Origin: Coptis chinensis
Lineage: Eukaryota; Streptophyta; Magnoliopsida; Ranunculales; Ranunculaceae
Length of the DNA: 64,000 nt
Assembly: GCA_015680905.1 (NCBI GenBank)
Contig: CM027383.1
Span: forward strand, 35,338,501-35,402,500
Direction: 5' to 3'
Of this stretch, positions 46,726 to 56,896 are shown piece by piece. The position numbers and the translations under genes are program-made. Position 1 is the first letter of the stretch; each line of letters begins with the position of its first letter. A model generated the notes under the pieces. It was not told where the DNA came from and did not search any database. It saw only the letters and a list, made by a program, of their open reading frames with translations.

Positions 46726-47052
46726 TTACCGTATCACATTAAGGGACAAGCTACCAAGGGCTACGTTATATGTCCCTTGGTCCTCTACACGGAAAATGCC
46801 GGACCCATAATTCTCATTTAAAAGCTCATAGTTGTAGGCAAAGAAATTATCAACTATGTAGCCCCATGGGTCTTGAATCTTAGCAGGCATAGGAATCTCA
46901 ATAACAAAAGCTAACAGGGACTTAGTTATCTCCATTGTTTCGTCATCAATGTTGATGGAGAACACTTCTCCATCCATCCGATAAAAGAATGTACAATGGT
47001 TATAAAAATACGAGGCAAGTGCAGGGGAGTAAAGTTCATCATAACTTACCAT
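46726..47052 (-). CDS. Unknown ORF of the non-autonomous element (108 aa)
   Basis: Open frame with DELYSPALASYFYNHCTFFY then FSINIDDETMEITKSLLAF. The phrasing is reminiscent of N-terminal proteins of some plant retroelements, but I cannot place it firmly. It lies downstream (minus strand) of the zinc-knuckle region. Confidence 0.4.
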   Translation of the reverse strand: MVSYDELYSPALASYFYNHCTFFYRMDGEVFSINIDDETMEITKSLLAFVIEIPMPAKIQDPWGYIVDNFFAYNYELLNENYGSGIFRVEDQGTYNVALGSLSLNVIR

Positions 47053-48223
47053 TAAAGATTGTCATCCTGCTTGTATGATTACTTCGCGAAACCAAGCACC
47101 ATAGGTGTCACTTTGGAACAAGTCTTCGAAAGACTATTCCGGTATGATACGCGGGGATGTTATCACAAAACTACTCTTTGGAACAGCTGCAACTATCCTG
47201 GAACGACCCACGCAAAAAATCGAAAATTTCGCGTCTACTGAGTTCTGGGCGCAGGTGCGCTCGGGTGTTTTTGGATTTACAGTATTTTGGGTGCGAGTCG
47301 CGCTCAACTTGGGCTCAGGTGCACTCAAGGTAGAATTTCTGACAGTGATTAGGGCGCAGGTGCGCTCGAGTCTTTTTGTAGTGCCGGGCGTCTTGAAGGA
47401 AAATTAAGCGAAAATTGGGAGTGAAAAATGAGGGATGGATGTGAGAGATGTGTGTGTGTGGAGAATGAATGAAGTTTATATAGGGTTAGGTTTCCAAAAA
47501 CGAATCGGGAAATTTCCAAAATGTTTTAAGGCAATTGCCGGAAACAGAAATTTCCAAAATCGGAAACGGAAACAACCCATATTCTTGATTCTATAACAAC
47601 CCTAATATCTTTTATATTGGATTTAGACTAGTAACTTCTAAACTCTCTTAGATTTCATCCTACCACCACATCTAATCATAGGTATGCCAATTACGGCAAT
47701 ATTCTCAACCTTCACTCCAAAACAAACTCTAAAATAGAGGATCTTCTACAAATCATGATAGAATAAATAATACCACCCCCAAACAATTCGGGAAGGTGGG
47801 ATTAACAATAAAATCCATACACAATTTGAAAAGAACCACATTATATTAAAATTGAAATTCAAACAACATTTAACTACCAAATTCAAAGTTAACTACGGAA
47901 TTTTAACAACGTAACATCATATCTACTAAAAATAATAAAAAACAACATCAAAACAACAAACAAGAAGAAATCTAGCTACTCTTCAAGGGAGCGAGGTGGG
48001 GGTAAGAATAGGAATTTGAGTGATCAAGAATGGAAAAACCAAACACCCCACCCCCAAACAAATTTTTGAAAACAGGTTTGTAAAAATTTGTTTTAAAATG
48101 TGGGTCTTTTAAAGTCAGATTCCCAAAACTTAATGTGGGGTCATTTTACGTCAGATTCCCCTAGACTGTGCACACCCCCAAACAAGCATGAAACTGGGGT
48201 GGCACAAAGTGGATGATGCGTGG
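47053..48223. other. Interior spacer of the non-autonomous element
   Basis: Apart from the GCGCAGGTGCGC motifs at 47249 and 47354 I see no conserved feature. Frames here are short and antisense to each other. Confidence 0.45.
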
Positions 48224-48589
48224 TCAACTATAAACAAATAGTCGAAAGAGTTGAAGGTCTAGCCATAAAAACATGATACTAAATGCACCCCAAAACAGAA
48301 TAATGTTGTATAATTGGAAGCAAACATGTAAGCGAAGGAATGAAAACGTATGCATCCTATCAAAGAACATATGCAAACCATCATGTTGTAATTGTTTTAA
48401 ATAGTTGGAATGACCAAAAAGATGAATTAGCGATACTTTAGGTGAGAAGGGAATGAAGTGTGGATCTTGATGTCTTTCATGAAGCTCAGATGAGGAAAAA
48501 TAAGACAAACTAAGTTTCTCACTACACTCGGTCAGAGCTTGTCTCTCAATTACCGAAATGGTGTACTCATGGGATTGTGTGCTAGGCAA
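48224..48589 (-). CDS. Hydrophobic C-terminal ORF of unknown function (121 aa)
   Basis: Overlaps the end of the upstream frame by 40 bp. The last about 40 residues are strongly hydrophobic (FQLYNIILFWGAFSIMFLWL then DLQLFRLFVY), a probable membrane segment. The preceding part is His/Phe-rich. It could be an out-of-frame tail of the gag-like protein or a small membrane protein. No family was recognised. Confidence 0.35.
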   Translation of the reverse strand: MPSTQSHEYTISVIERQALTECSEKLSLSYFSSSELHERHQDPHFIPFSPKVSLIHLFGHSNYLKQLQHDGLHMFFDRMHTFSFLRLHVCFQLYNIILFWGAFSIMFLWLDLQLFRLFVYS

Positions 48590-50045
48590 ACACTCTTCTC
48601 TGAGGCAATTGGCTCAAGGGCAAAATCGAGGTTCCTTTTAAATGGTGGGTGAATGGATGGCTTAGTTGTGGTAGATGGTTGGATTATAGGAGGTGGTAAC
48701 TCAGGTGGATGGTGGTTGGTTGGTGGTTCATCGGGTGGTGGATCCTCACATGCTCTTAAGAACTCTACATCTGGCTTAGTTGAATCCACAAGGTTGTGGT
48801 TCATGACTTTATCTGTAAGATTTTCCTCTATTTCTTTCATTGTTATTTCCTCAGCTGCCAAACTGAATTGAGATTCACATTGCTCTAAAGATGTAACTTC
48901 CTCGTTTTCTTGCACATTAACTTGTTCATGTCTTAGATTTGAATTGTTAATCTCCATGTCCTCACCCTCTTCCTCTAAAACACTACAAGTATCCTCAATG
49001 GCCTCATTCGAATGTGTCGAGACATCATCCAGCCGAGTGCGGTTAGCAAACTCAAAGGCCTGGACATGCTCAACAGGAGGGTCCATATTACGAGAATGCC
49101 AATAGTTATCAAATTCTTCCTTCGTCACACCTTTATAAATATCTTCTAAAGTGTCATCATTATATTTATCGTCAGGTGGATCAGTGGGAAGTTCCTCGGA
49201 GATATCGCTCAAGTTTGAGTGGTCATCCGAAACTAGTCCTAAAGAGTCATCTACAAGAATTTCCTCATCCAGGTGGGGTGTGGAGTTAATATCATGGTTA
49301 ATGGGAGGGTCTTCGGAAGGTAATGGTTCATGAAATGTAGGGTAGGTGTGAACTAGGTTGACTGGGTTAGTTATGGAAATAGTGTCGATCTCTGGCATGG
49401 TAGAAATGTCTGGCATAGGTGAACCTAGTATCTTTAGGTTCCGGTTTATTTCCTGAAGTATTATTTTGTTTTGGGCCATTATTTCATCGAATGTTGTTAG
49501 CTGAGGGGAAGCTTGGTGGTGTGGGTCTGGTTGGTATGGTGTTTGATAGTCATAGTTATTGGCGTTTGAGTGACTCTGGTTGATGTCGTCTTGTGATGGG
49601 TTAGGTTGAGGCTTTGAATGGGTCGGGTTGATTGTTATTGGTGGAATTACATGAATAGTTTGGATGACTAGAAAACTCTTGATTGTATGAGTCACTATAA
49701 AAATTTGAAAATTGAGGCTCATAATTATTATTATATCCTATAGTAGGCTCAGACTCTTGATATGATGGGTATTGAGAATCCCAATGGTCAGGACTACCAC
49801 AACATGAACATGGTGAAGGGTTCCCATAATAATTACAAGATTGCTCTTGATATGATGGGCATTGAGAAGCCCAATGGTCAGGACTACCACAACATGAACA
49901 TGGTGAAGGGTTTCCATAATAATTACAAGATTGCTCTTGATATGATGGGCATTGAGAAACCCAATGGTCGACTACCACAAATGAACATGGTGAAGGGTTT
50001 TGCATAATTATCATATGATTGTTGGTCTACATATTGATATGCCAT
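48550..50045 (-). pseudogene. Gag-like protein with three tandem zinc knuckles, frameshifted
   Basis: The start ATG (50043-50045) gives MAYQYVDQQSYDNY. After a frameshift come tandem units ending in CSCCGSPDHWASQC and CSCCGSPDHWDSQY, with a first, degraded unit CSFVVVDHWVSQC. The pattern CX2CX4HX4C is the retroviral-type nucleic-acid-binding knuckle. The middle unit is complete, the last has lost its final Cys to Tyr, and the first has lost its second Cys. A second frameshift near 49620 leads into a long acidic, Pro-rich region (to 48550) with QNKIILQEINRNLKILGSPM and EEFDNYWHSRNMDPP. No protease or RT follows. It probably coats the element's RNA. Confidence 0.75.
49758..50002. repeat. 90-bp tandem repeat encoding the zinc knuckles, about 2.7 copies
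   Basis: TGATATGATGGGNATTGAGA recurs at about 49758, 49848 and 49938. The 90-bp (30-codon) period keeps the frame, so unit number can change without a frameshift. The last unit has small deletions (near 49968 and 49979). Confidence 0.92.
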
Positions 50046-51256
50046 ATTAGTTTTTCAAATATATTATAGGGCAATTAATATGCAACCACAACTCTAAGCA
50101 TATATTTCTAGATAGGCGTGTGGTATTTCGTTTTAAGAAAACAAGCCCGATTATACTAGAATTAAAACTCCTCTCCGACGAAGAAAACAAGGAGGAAAAA
50201 GAAGGAGTACACGAATGCCTCATTGCTTAAACTACGAATAAGCGTCTTGTATCACGCGTTCTCAGTGTTTGTATGATGTTAGAAACACTGAATGACTTGA
50301 AGAAATGAAAATTTGGAAAAAACCTGAGGAAATCGGGCAAATTCAGCAGTTTAGGGTGCAGTTGCGCTCTGTTTGGACGCAGTTGCGCTCAGAGTTCCAG
50401 GCGTTTGGGCGCAGGTGCGCTCGTGGCTTGGCTCTAATTCCAGTAAGGTTAACGTACTCCAAAAAATTTGAAATGTTTACAGTAGTTTTCTAAGACGTCT
50501 ATCAAGTAGCCTGTAAAATTTCAGATCAATTGGAGCTATGAAAGTCCCTCTACTGCCCTTCAAACTTTGTGAAACAATTTTCAGACACAATACAAACAAC
50601 CGAATAGTTAACCCATCAAAACAAAGCCAAAAATTGCCAAAATTTTACTGGAGACTCCTGACAGATCCTACTTGTTCCTGTAAAACTTTTAGAGGAATTG
50701 GAGTTCTACAAACTCTCCTTCTGAGCTGGTGTTCCAGAAATTAAGTGTTTGCAAAACTGCAGAAACACACTGGAAACACTCCACTATTTAGGAGGTCAAA
50801 ACAATTCAAAAACTCATAAAATGTTTACAGCAAGCTACTGACGTAGGATAGATACTCCTGTAAAAATTATAGAATTTTTAGAACTGCCTAAGTAACCTTA
50901 CTCGATAGTTTTTCCAAGAACACACAGTTTGAAAACTGAAATGCAGCACTGTAAAGATCGTATTTGTTCACAAGGTCAAACAATTAGGAAATTTCTGACA
51001 AAATTACAGTAAATCAATAACACATTAAGGATTACACCTGTAATTGTTTAGAACTTTTAGAAATTCACAAATACCTATACTGCAGTGTTTTCCTCTGTGA
51101 ATCCGCAGCCCCTATGCCTAAAACAGTGAACAGTTCCGAAAATTCAAGAAATAGGAATGAAAATTTAAAAGGGTGGGTGGGTAGAGAATGGGGATTGCCC
51201 TTGGATTCAATCAATTGAATTCTTGTCTTGAACGAGATTAAGATGGCAGCGCTGTT
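50046..51256. other. 5' leader of the non-autonomous element
   Basis: No proteins. Several spaced similar blocks (for example CTGTAAAATTTCAGATCAATTGG-like segments near 50511, 50679, 50860 and 51030, each with TGTAA..TTT..GAATTTTAGAA-like words) suggest an old internal repetition with a period of about 170 bp. The primer site beside the LTR (AACAGCGCTGCCATC on the minus strand) is a weak match to the TGGCGCCGTTGCC type. Confidence 0.4.
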
Positions 51257-52734
51257 TGATAACCCGTAAAAACTCAATTAGATTACTCTAACCTTATTCT
51301 TACGGTATCAATATTTTATTTCCTACTCTCACATATAGATTCATGCAATATATATAGAGTCAGGATTCGTTCCACTCTTAACTCTCAAGACTTAAACAAA
51401 TTCAATTGAACAAACACAAAGAACAATGGTGAGAGTAATGTGTTATGTGAAATTTCTATTCTATGATTATACTACGGATTCAATTTATACTAACAAGATA
51501 CAATAATTCAACTACAGAAATACTACGTTGATTCTATGATAAGGAATTAGGGGGGATTTGATTCCACCTTAACTCAACTTAACTTGCTAACGACGAATCG
51601 TCGTAATCCGAATTGAACTACTTCGCAGAACAATTGGTTCTTCCTAATCCCTAATTACGCATGACATTTCTACCAATTATAACTAGCATGTGAACGATTA
51701 AACCCATTCCCATGGTGACTAATCATTTCTAGAGTGGAAAGGAATTACGACTATTCTACGCTAACACAAATCAAGCTTTCATCAAGGCTTCGCAACCCCC
51801 TCTACTGGAGGTTTAGCCGAGAATCATTCCGCAATCATTTCCATATGAATCTAAACTAAACATAATATCAAGATTCCAACTTTACTAATTTAACAAACAA
51901 TAATTGAAATCTAATTAATAATTAATAAATGATATCAACAAGAATTTAAACTAGATCTATAAATGTAATGACAAAAAACGAATTGAATAATAATAAACTA
52001 TTTTATTAATCTAATCAAATGAATAACAATAATGTAATACTGAAATTGAACAAGAATTAACTAATAAATTAATGTAAAACTAAATCTAGATCTAAATTAT
52101 TTTAATCTAACCCTAGCTACCATTACAAGGAACTAGTTTTCTAAATAAAACTAGATAACTTAAGAACTAAGATTTTCTTTGTTTTTATATATTTCAGATC
52201 CAAAATCGTGCATGGGCTTGGAGCCATGTTTTGGGCCAGAGAATCAGGCCCAAAACCCAATTCTTTCAGTCCAAAAAGGCCTCTTCAGCTGGAGTTAGCT
52301 TTGACAAACTTTTCGTCCACTTCTACTCCTCTGATTGGGTCAAGGCTTAAACCATTGGAAAGCTCTTTCCGAGCTGGTCGTTTTGACGTAAGGTAGGCCT
52401 AATTCCGAGGTTTGAGTCTAAAGATATGGTCTTCGGAAGTTCTGCTGACTTTGTGTACTATTTCTGCCCGCGTGGACTTTGACTTTTCATCTTTTGACCG
52501 GGCTTTACAGAGGCTTTGTCTTCTTGAAAATTGGCCTTTAATCACAGAACTACTTAGCAACCGACCTTTGCTCCTTTATCTCGCTAAAGTGGCACATTTC
52601 TGCACATAATGGACTTTGAAGCCTGAAATCCATAAAAACACGTAATCAGTATTAACTCTTACTTATTATTCACATAATTGGTCTAAAAGTACGATTGTTA
52701 AGGGGTTAAAACTACAGTTTTAGGCTCTTATCAC
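51257..52734 (-). repeat. 5' LTR of the non-autonomous element (1478 bp)
   Basis: Same termini as 42458-44436 (TGATAACCCG...CTCTTATCA) and no MITE. In minus orientation this is the upstream LTR. Confidence 0.92.
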
Positions 52735-53033
52735 ATCCCATTCTAAAGAATTTTGCCATATTTTACTTTAAGAAACTTTTCATATTTTCTCCCATAAATT
52801 TCGAAATTATTCTCTCCATGTTTCCTTATTAATAAGATCTCTACACCTTATTTTAAAACTTGAAAACTTTCCTATTAAATCATTTTCAAACTAAACAAAC
52901 TATTTTTCCTTTTTTTCCAAAAAGTCAAGCCCATATTAACTAGCCCGTTGACCCAGAAATAAATATCAAATTCCGAAATTCTAAATATTGTTATGAAATG
53001 ATGGAAAATTAATTTGGGGGGTCTTACAACTGT

Positions 53034-53322
53034 CTTGTTTAATAAGTTGATTTTGTCATGAAGGAGGAGAACATTCCAACGAGGGTTAAAATCTGAGTTG
53101 GATAAGTTGTTTCTAAACCCTTTGGGGTGAAGCTGCTCTCTATATGACATTCGCAATCTCACTGTGTATTGACGAAATCAATTTATTATGCAAAACACGA
53201 GTAGTATATTAGTCTATATATAATACGTTACCTGTTTAGTTTTTACGTATATATTACGTCTTTGCCTATCAGTATATATACGTATGAGTAATATATAGAT
53301 ACGTATTAGTAGTTTCAATTTG

Positions 53323-53389
<67 letters not shown>

Positions 53390-53827
53390 CTTATTAGCCT
53401 CCATATACGTATTACTGATGTATATTTGTATGTTCGTATAGAAATATTTATAGATTATACATCTTTGCCTATTAGTATTTATATACGTCTAAGTAGAATA
53501 TCTTCAAATGCTACAGTCTCTAGCTACATCTGAGTATATTATCTTTGCATGATTAGATTGTATATGTCTATTTAGTAATTTTAATTAACTAATAAATAAA
53601 TAAATAAAATAAAATAATTAATTAGGACCATGCATAAATTTTAATAATAATAATAATAATAATATTAATCTTTTGCGGCTTTATCCTATGCATAAATTTT
53701 AAATAACTAAAAAAAAAAAAAAACACATAAATCTTAAACTTATTCCAACGGTGTCTAACAAACTTGAAAGATTGAGGTTACTTAATTAGAACCGTGCTTG
53801 CACGGAAAATCTCCCTCATAATATCAC
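53034..53827. other. Noncoding, microsatellite-rich
   Basis: Contains an (AT)n microsatellite at about 53331-53386, an AAAT run near 53590-53615 and an (AAT)n run at 53641-53665. No gene or element boundary was recognised, apart from the end of the LINE at about 53828. Confidence 0.6.
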
Positions 53828-56800
53828 TCACCTTTGTATCAAGGACCAGTTACCTTGATACAGAATATCACTCACCTTTGCATCCTTTGGTAGCGCAAAT
53901 GAGTTTCTCGCAACTGTTGATTCCCAAAGCGGTTGACTAGAGCACCATGGGTCATGCCAGAAGAGGGTGTTAGTCCCATCTGCTATAACATATCTGACAT
54001 ATTTCCTAGCAATGTTCCGATGCTTCAGTATCCCCCTCCATACCCAAGAGCAGCTTGCCGGTGGTTTCATAGTCCAAAAGTAAGACTGCTTTATCTGTTG
54101 CCTCCATGTCCAGTTAGACCACAGAGATCCATCCTTCTCAACTAATCTGAAAATCAGGCCGCAGTAAGCCGCCTTGTTCCAAGTTCTGGCATCAATCATA
54201 CCCAGTCCACCTTGCTCCTTAGTATACCTCAGTACTTCATGGTTGGCATGATGCATCTTCCTTGTCATATTGGGACCAGACCATAAAAAACGGTTGCAAA
54301 TCGTAGACACATTGTCCAGAACTTTCTTTGGTAAAACAAAGGTTTTTGACCAGTAGACTTGAAAGGATGAGAGAACTGACTGGATAAGTTCAAGTCTATC
54401 GGCCCTTGACAAGGATATATTCTTCCAATTAGAGATACGTGAAGTCAATCTCTCCACTAAAGGTAGACAATCTCGTATACCTAGCCTTGATGAAGTACGA
54501 GGTAGACCAAGATATATAAGAGGCGGAGATATAAGGGGAATACCCAAAGCATTAGCCAAGTCCAATCCAGCTTCATGAGACATACAACCAACCAACAGAG
54601 ATGATTTATCTGAGTTGATATTCAAACCTGTGAAGAGCGAAAACTATAGGAGAATTTCCTTTATTGCAAAAATAGAAGCCATATCTCCTTTGCAAAAAAG
54701 CATAGCATCATCCGCAAAAAATAAGTGAGAGATACTCAGCTTCCGGCATTTAGAATGCGGATGAATATGTCCAGCATAGAGAGCTTGATTTAGAAGGCCA
54801 GAGAGCACCTCCATCACCAGGACAAATAGATACGGTGAAATTGGGTCGCCCTGCCGAAGTCCTTGTTCACCTTCAAAGAATCCTTCAGATGTTCCATTGA
54901 TGATAATGGAATAAGAAGGGGTGGTGAAGCACATCGATAGCCATTCTATAAAGAGAGGAGGAAACCTAAATCTCTGCAAAATCATACCCATAGCTTCCCA
55001 ATTGACTGAATCAAAAGCCTTCTTTATGTCTATCTTGATTGCACAGTTCCTGGTGCCATATTTCCTGGTGTAACCTCGTATAAGCTCATGTACAAGTATA
55101 ATATTATCTTGGATGTTCCTACCTGGTACAAAGGCAGACTGAGCCGAAGAGGTTAATAGAGGCATATATTCCTTCTTCCTGCTTGTTAGAAGCTTGGCCA
55201 CACATTTGTAAATAGTGTTACAGCAAGCAATGGGCCTGAATTCATCAACCTTTGAAGGTGCAAGATTTTTTGGAATCAAGCTAAGAAGGGTGGAGTTTAT
55301 ACCTCTTGATATGGACTTCCGATTGAACATATGGTGAATTGCAAGAGAAAAGTCTTCACCAACTATATCCCAGGCTTTCTTAAAGAAGAAAGCATTGAAA
55401 CCATCAGGCCCAGGCATTTTGTTATCATCCATAGAAAAGAGTGCCTCTTTGATTTCCAAGATATCGAAATCCTTGGTCAATCTATTTGCACTCTCAGGTG
55501 GCAACTCCTGAAGATTTAGCTGCTCCAGTAACCGAGGGTTACAAGAGGGTGAAGAAGAAGAACCCAACAGATTTCTATAGAAGGATATAAAAGCCTTAGC
55601 AACATTAGCCTGGCCCTCCTGCTGATTTCCTTGAATATCCAAAATAGACCAAATGTTATTCCTTGTCTACTTTTCCTTTACAACATTGTGGAAGAAAGCG
55701 TTACCTTTGTCCCCAAAGGATAACTAGTCTGTGTTGGTCCTCTGCATGAGGTCATACTCCTCCATAAGCATAAGATCACAAAGCTCAGTTCTACGGCTTC
55801 TTTCTAGATTAGAAATATGAGAATCAAAAGGGCGCTTCTGCATAAGCAATTGGATGTCTTCTAGATTGGCCCTGACAGCTACCACTTGATTTTGAAGATC
55901 TGTGGAGCTAAATCTAGGCCAGCCTTTGAGAGCTTCCTTGAACATCTTTAATTTCTTACAAAGCATGAACGATGGATTGCCTTGTCTTGGGATAGACCAG
56001 CACTTTATAAGAGTGTCCTTGAAGGAAGGATTCACAACCCAGTAATTACAAAACCTGAAAGGTGCCCTGCATTTATGAGAGTTGGAGATCGAGATTACTA
56101 TAAGCGTATGGTCAGAAAGACCTTGCGGTAAAACTTCTACTCCAGAAGATGAGAATTGGGTAGCCCACAAGGAATTGATAATACACCTGTCTATCTTAGA
56201 CCATCTCCGCATAGAACCAGAACCATTGTTAGTCCAAGTAAAGAACCTTCCACTGGATTTATGTTCATAGAGACCTATGGTGTTGAGATAATTTGCAAAG
56301 GGAGTAGTTTCCCTAGGGTGCACCAAGACAATACCAATCCTCTCGTGAGAATAGAGGACATTGTTAAAATCTCCAGCCACACACCAAGGACCCGAGAAGG
56401 ATGCTTTAAGACTGATGAGATCTTCCCAGAGGATCAACCTTTCCGCTCTTTTATTACTTGCATATACTACTGTAAAATGAAGCATCTTCGCTGAAGCAAG
56501 GATGGTGACCTGAACATGAATGAATTGATCACTCTCCAAAATCTTTTGAACCCCAAGAACTAAGGGGTCCCAAGAGAACCAAATGTGTCCAGCAACTGCA
56601 CTAGAGTAATTATGTTCAAACTTCCAAGACGGGCAGCAGACATTGCTGATACTCAAAAACTTATCTTGCCGAACTTTCGTTTCCAAAAGGCAAAAACAAG
56701 CTAGTTTATTCTTGATTCTAAAAGCATTTAGAGCCTTCGCTTTATTCACATCATTTAAACCCTTAACATTATGAGTGCAAATCTTCATGGGATCATCTTT

Positions 56801-56896
56801 TGTTTTTCCCCTTGTTACCCGAGCCTTTCGCCCTGCCTTTACCTCTTTTTCCTGAGTTTTGCAGATGTTGTTGCTGTAGCTGAGCTCTGGTAACAA
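53828..56896 (-). pseudogene. L1-type LINE ORF2: endonuclease and reverse transcriptase, three stops, 3'-truncated
   Basis: One continuous minus-strand frame from 56896 to a stop at 53828, broken only by in-frame TAG codons (near 55721, 55668 and 54641) with no frameshift. AP-type endonuclease: MKICTHNVKGLN, WCVAGDFNNVL, RRWSKIDRCI, LSDHTLI. RT: FRPIACCNTIYKCVAKLL, SAFVPGRNIQDNI, GLRQGDPISPYLFVL and the catalytic FADD in SHLFFADDAMLFC. Then GIPLISPPLIYLGLP and SNWKNISLSRADRLELI. The usual C-terminal RNase H region (family about 1200-1300 residues) is missing. Three single transitions could account for all the stops. Confidence 0.92.

Larger units (their letters stand above)
47249..50422. repeat. 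Dispersed GCGCAGGTGCGCTC motif
   Basis: The near-palindromic word GCGCAGGTGCGCTC occurs at 47249, 47354 and 50409, with one- to three-base variants at about 50356 and 50377 and a weaker one near 47290. All lie on the same strand inside the element, on both sides of its coding block. The role is unknown. Confidence 0.7.
42458..52734 (-). mobile_element. Non-autonomous 10.3-kb LTR retrotransposon with gag-like ORFs and no pol
   Basis: LTRs begin TGATAACCCG and end GGCTCTTATCA on the plus strand. Perfect 5-bp duplications CATCC flank the whole (42453-42457, 52735-52739). A purine-rich PPT beside the left LTR, and proteins on the minus strand, show minus orientation. The 6.8-kb interior encodes a zinc-knuckle protein and some unknown frames but no recognisable protease, RT, RNase H or integrase. 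LTR style (TGATAA...TTATCA) resembles Tat/Athila relatives. It must have been mobilised in trans (LARD or TR-GAG type). Confidence 0.9.
39399..53028 (-). mobile_element. Ty3-gypsy solo LTR (about 3.35 kb) interrupted by a 10.3-kb LTR element
   Basis: Left end TGTCACACCCCGAATTTCG at 39399, right end GGGGGGTCTTACA at 53028, with perfect 5-bp duplications ACTGT (39394-39398 and 53029-53033). The halves are 39399-42457 and 52740-53028. Read from the minus strand it starts TGTAAGACCCC and ends GGGGTGTGACA, the pattern of chromovirus-type (Tekay/Del) LTRs. Three dispersed copies of AGTTCCTCCACNGAGGCNCC lie at 39908, 39980 and 40032. No internal proteins. It is the oldest layer of the nest. Confidence 0.88.

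Noticed and set aside
47105..47407. 100-residue plus-strand frame
   Set aside because: Antisense to the element's coding strand and built on the GCGCAGGTGCGC motifs.
49758..50002. Satellite DNA or CRISPR-like repeat
   Set aside because: The 90-bp units are coding, one zinc knuckle per 30 codons.
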